From: Fontibacterium sp040404065
Lineage (GTDB): Bacteria > Pseudomonadota > Alphaproteobacteria > Pelagibacterales > Pelagibacteraceae
Reading direction: 5' to 3' (one strand)
Assembly: GCA_040404065.1 (NCBI GenBank)
Contig: JBBAJM010000001.1
DNA: 64,000 nucleotides
Below, piece after piece: positions 62,439-64,000 of this stretch; positions within the stretch are counted from its first letter, which is position 1; each line of letters opens with the position of its first letter. Both the position numbers and the translations under genes were made by a program. Under the pieces are notes generated by a model. That model was given only the letters and a program-made list of their open reading frames with translations, was not told the DNA's origin and made no database searches.

Positions 62439-63380
62439 ATGGCTATACAAAAAGAAGCTGTTAAATTCAGACACAAACACCTTTTAGGCATTCAATCCCT
62501 ATCTATACCCGAAGTTAATTATATTCTTGATGAGTCGATGCAATTTGTTGATTTCAACAGAGGGGAACAAAAAAAATTAAATATTCTAACTGGCAAAACT
62601 CAAATTAATCTATTCTTTGAATCTTCTACTAGAACTCTAAGCTCATTCGAACTCGCTGGTAAACGATTAGGAGCTGATGTGATGAACATGAATGTTTTGA
62701 ACTCATCAATCAAAAAAGGAGAAACTTTAATTGATACAGCGATGACTTTGAATGCGATGCATCCTGATGTTTTGATTATAAGACATCAAGACTCTGGGGC
62801 CGCAAATCTTTTAGCGCAAAAAGTAAATTGCTCAGTGATTAATGCTGGTGATGGTTGGAGAGAACATCCAACTCAAGCGCTACTTGATGCGCTTACAATA
62901 AAAATTAAAAAGGGAAAAATTGAAGGTTTAAGAATTGCAATCTGCGGAGACATAATGCACTCAAGAGTTGCAAGATCAAATATTTACTTACTTAATATGT
63001 TGGGAGCTGAAGTTAGAGTGATTGCCCCACCCACCCTAATGCCAAAAAATATTGAAAGTCTTGGAGTTAAAGCATTCACGGATATGAATAAAGGTCTTGA
63101 AGGATCTGACATTGTAATGATGTTAAGACTTCAAACTGAACGTATGCAGGGATCTTACGTTCCTTCAACGAGAGAATATTACGAATTTTACGGTCTGGAT
63201 TATAAAAAAATTACTAAAGCTCATCCAAATGCGCTGATTATGCATCCAGGTCCTATGAATAGAGGCGTTGAAATAGACACAACATTAGCCGATGACATCA
63301 ATCGCAGTATCATAAAAGAGCAAGTTGAAATGGGAGTTGCAGTTAGAATGGCTTGTTTAAAAATTATTTGTGGAAAATAA
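62439..63380 (+). CDS. pyrB: Aspartate carbamoyltransferase catalytic subunit
   Basis: A 313-residue enzyme from the ATG at 62439 (a TTG three codons earlier is less likely) making carbamoyl-aspartate for pyrimidines. FFESSTRTLSSFELAGKRLG is the carbamoyl-phosphate site, HPTQALLDALT and VMMLRLQTERMQ follow, and HPGPMNRGVEID is the aspartate-side loop. It is 3 nt upstream of a pyrC-like gene. Confidence 0.97.
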   Translation: MAIQKEAVKFRHKHLLGIQSLSIPEVNYILDESMQFVDFNRGEQKKLNILTGKTQINLFFESSTRTLSSFELAGKRLGADVMNMNVLNSSIKKGETLIDTAMTLNAMHPDVLIIRHQDSGAANLLAQKVNCSVINAGDGWREHPTQALLDALTIKIKKGKIEGLRIAICGDIMHSRVARSNIYLLNMLGAEVRVIAPPTLMPKNIESLGVKAFTDMNKGLEGSDIVMMLRLQTERMQGSYVPSTREYYEFYGLDYKKITKAHPNALIMHPGPMNRGVEIDTTLADDINRSIIKEQVEMGVAVRMACLKIICGK

Positions 63381-63383
63381 AAA

Positions 63384-64000
63384 ATGAAAATGAAACTTTT
63401 AATTAATACCAGAATAATAGATCCCCAAAATAATATTGATGAAGTAGGTGGAATTTTAATAGATGAAAATGGCAAAATAAAAGCTATAGGAAAAAAAGTA
63501 ACTAAAGATGACGCTCCAAAAGATTGTGAAGTTATAGATTGTAAAAGCAACATATCAATTCCAGGAATTGTAGATATGAGAGTGTTCGTGGGAGAGCCTG
63601 GCTTTGAATACAAAGAAAATTTCAGGACTTTAAGCGAAGCAGCTTTATCAGGGGGTGTAACTTCTGTTGTAACAATGCCAAATACTATGCCGGTCATTGA
63701 TAATGCTTCCATATTAGATTTCACTAAAAGAAGAGCAAAAGATAAATCTCAAATTAAAATTTATCCTCTTGCTACTCTTACAAAAAACATTGACGGGAAT
63801 GAAATGTCAGAATTTGGTTTGCTTGGAATTGTTGGTGCCATTGGTTTTACAGACGGAATTAAATGTGTGCAGAATAATAGAGTGATGGATAAAATATTTA
63901 ATTACTCAAAAAATTTAAACAGCTTAATAATTCAATTTCCTCAAGATAATGAACTTTCGGCTAATGGTTCAGTTAATGAAGGTGAGATTTCTACAAGATT
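63384..64000 (+). CDS. pyrC: Dihydroorotase-like protein, probably noncatalytic (C-terminus cut by window edge)
   Basis: The first 205 residues are in the window. ISIPGIVDMRVFVGEPGFEYKENF matches class I dihydroorotase, but the metal motif HxH (usually DxHVHLREPG) is M-R-V-F, so both histidines are missing. The context right after pyrB fits the known inactive pyrC' partners that hold aspartate carbamoyltransferase in a complex; alphaproteobacterial versions with MRVF are familiar to me. A second ATG at 63390 is a possible start. A true dihydroorotase would have to lie elsewhere. Confidence 0.88.
   Translation, partial: MKMKLLINTRIIDPQNNIDEVGGILIDENGKIKAIGKKVTKDDAPKDCEVIDCKSNISIPGIVDMRVFVGEPGFEYKENFRTLSEAALSGGVTSVVTMPNTMPVIDNASILDFTKRRAKDKSQIKIYPLATLTKNIDGNEMSEFGLLGIVGAIGFTDGIKCVQNNRVMDKIFNYSKNLNSLIIQFPQDNELSANGSVNEGEISTR

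Noticed and set aside
63221..63724. Minus-strand open frame of 167 codons at the right end
   Set aside because: It is antisense to pyrB and the pyrC-like gene, both well supported by motifs.

Overview
This is a very AT-rich, gene-dense chromosomal window from a streamlined alphaproteobacterium. The best fit is a SAR11-type organism (Pelagibacterales). Supporting signs are lysine/asparagine/isoleucine-rich proteins, start/stop overlaps of 1-20 nt nearly everywhere, only one gene-poor stretch over 300 nt, and typical alphaproteobacterial gene neighbourhoods: recG/sdhE, hom-glpX-recJ, rplM-rpsI-argC, pdxJ-acpS-lepB-rnc-era-recO-parC, gatCAB, ruvX-pyrB-pyrC. Heme is made from glycine and succinyl-CoA (hemA, ALA synthase). 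The assignment rests on gene content and base composition only; no 16S gene is present.

Layout. 1-226: start of recG (minus strand), divergent from sdhE. 616-705: tRNA-Ser(UGA). 748-10339: a long plus-strand run for cell wall, replication and translation (mltB-like, rlpA-like, dacC-like, tmk, holB, metG, tatD, MBL hydrolase, a two-domain glycosyltransferase). 10362-11913: the only accessory-looking segment, with a tyrosine recombinase, a consensus promoter overlapping a perfect inverted repeat, a dead cyclophilin-like gene and about 230 nt of AT-rich spacer. 11914-17881: EamA transporter, DUF502 protein, M48 lipoprotein protease, tgt, cyclophilin, coaD, a NifU-like scaffold, glutathione peroxidase and three tRNAs. 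17959-27407: minus-strand recJ, glpX, hom, argC, rpsI, rplM, ctaA, rpmG, merR-like, ihfA, plsX, rpmF, with a chorismate mutase on plus. 27560-38790: bamE-like, H+-pyrophosphatase, nusB-ribH-ribBA-ribE-ribD-nrdR, glyA, rpiB, hemA/hemB, flavin reductase. 38762-49159: parC, recO, era, rnc, lepB, acpS, pdxJ, pyrE, rsh, folK, smpB, dapA. 49221-64000: slt, a membrane protein, tRNA-Ser(GCU), a small secreted protein, an SMR exporter, pirin, azoreductase, typA, DUF2805, peroxiredoxin, trhO, an O-methyltransferase, gatBAC, ruvX, pyrB and the start of a pyrC-like gene.

Most of the window is housekeeping. The points most worth a second look are: (1) the recombinase control region, where a perfect 11-7-11 bp inverted repeat, shaped like a dif/lox core site, lies between the -10 box and the start codon of the recombinase gene; (2) two tRNA genes (Pro, Ser-GCU) whose CCA ends lie only 7 and 6 nt upstream of an ATG on the same strand, leaving no room for a Shine-Dalgarno site; (3) a cyclophilin-like pseudogene with three in-frame stops and no frameshift; (4) conserved enzymes missing expected metal or catalytic residues (Tgt zinc cysteines, NrdR zinc spacing, DacC SxN motif, RibBA second domain, PyrC HxH). 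I saw no CRISPR array, insertion sequence, prophage or rRNA gene.
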